Source: Streptomyces rhizoryzae
Lineage (GTDB): Bacteria; Actinomycetota; Actinomycetes; Streptomycetales; Streptomycetaceae
Length of the DNA: 32,683 bases
Assembly (NCBI RefSeq): GCF_023155275.1
Contig: NZ_JALMUV010000062.1
Span: 1 to 32,683 of the forward strand
Reading direction: 5' to 3'
A program made the translations under genes and the position numbers. The notes beneath the pieces were generated by a model. The model saw only the letters and a list, made by a program, of their open reading frames with translations, had not been told where the DNA came from and ran no database searches. The first letter of the stretch is position 1. The number at the start of each line of letters is the position of its first letter. Shown piece by piece: positions 32,479-32,683 of this stretch.

Positions 32479-32683
32479 GGGCGGCGCTCCTGTTCGGTGG
32501 GGGTGTGGGCGGCTGTCCCGTCAGGGGGGCAGGCGGCTGGCGGAGTTCCTCGTGGGATCGCATGGACTTGCGGCGGATCACTACGGTGCGTGTTCCCATC
32601 GTCACGGTGCGGCGTAACCTCGGAGAAGGGTGAGAGCTGATTCCGGCGAGGGCGGGGAGGAGGAGGGGGCGGGGAAGTGGGGG

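Overview
The window is from a high-GC actinomycete, almost certainly a Streptomyces. Codon third positions are strongly G/C, GTG starts are common, and the right half carries the Streptomyces housekeeping order ychF, DUF6542 gene, ppgK, ispH, APC permease, xseA-xseB, nitroreductase, DUF4245 gene, glpX, whiB-like gene, DUF1707 gene, class I fumarase. No rRNA, intact tRNA or CRISPR array was seen.

Layout. 1-3.1 kb: the end of a secreted CAP-domain protein, a decayed stretch with a 31-bp tandem repeat, and a secreted family-20 beta-hexosaminidase. A stop codon followed by in-frame carbohydrate-binding-module remnants ends the hexosaminidase. 3.2-18.6 kb: an accessory segment bracketed by a perfect 21-bp direct repeat (3216-3236 and 18611-18631). 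The repeat is the 3' end of ychF, and a similarly placed terminator lies beyond each copy. I read this as an island, or its relic, inserted at the 3' end of ychF. No integrase or conjugation gene is visible. 18.6-32.5 kb: conserved chromosome core.

The segment is full of conflict-type genes in variable decay. From left to right: (i) a SWIM zinc-finger protein broken at a (GT)5 tract; (ii) a four-gene minus-strand operon of an ESX-type polymorphic toxin with a YwqJ-like deaminase tip, a SUKH-3 immunity protein, a small stand-alone protein with the same CAE...PCxxC metal-site pattern, and a second, longer SUKH-like protein; (iii) a small secreted two-cysteine protein, a hairpin, and an ABC ATPase-permease pair resembling bacteriocin export/immunity units; (iv) a graveyard of a KdsB-like tail, a phosphotransferase lacking its catalytic core, an ABC ATPase tail and an ABC-2 permease with a C-tract frameshift; (v) an ALF-repeat, alanine-rich coiled-coil protein with a hydrophobic C-terminal domain, broken by one frameshift and followed by a four-TM protein that could be its immunity partner; (vi) a truncated VWA-domain gene at the junction.

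The most interesting candidates are the ychF-associated island, the small deaminase-like protein lodged between two immunity genes, and the ALF-repeat/four-TM pair as a possible pore-forming toxin-immunity system. Functions here come from motif recognition only; no database search was run.
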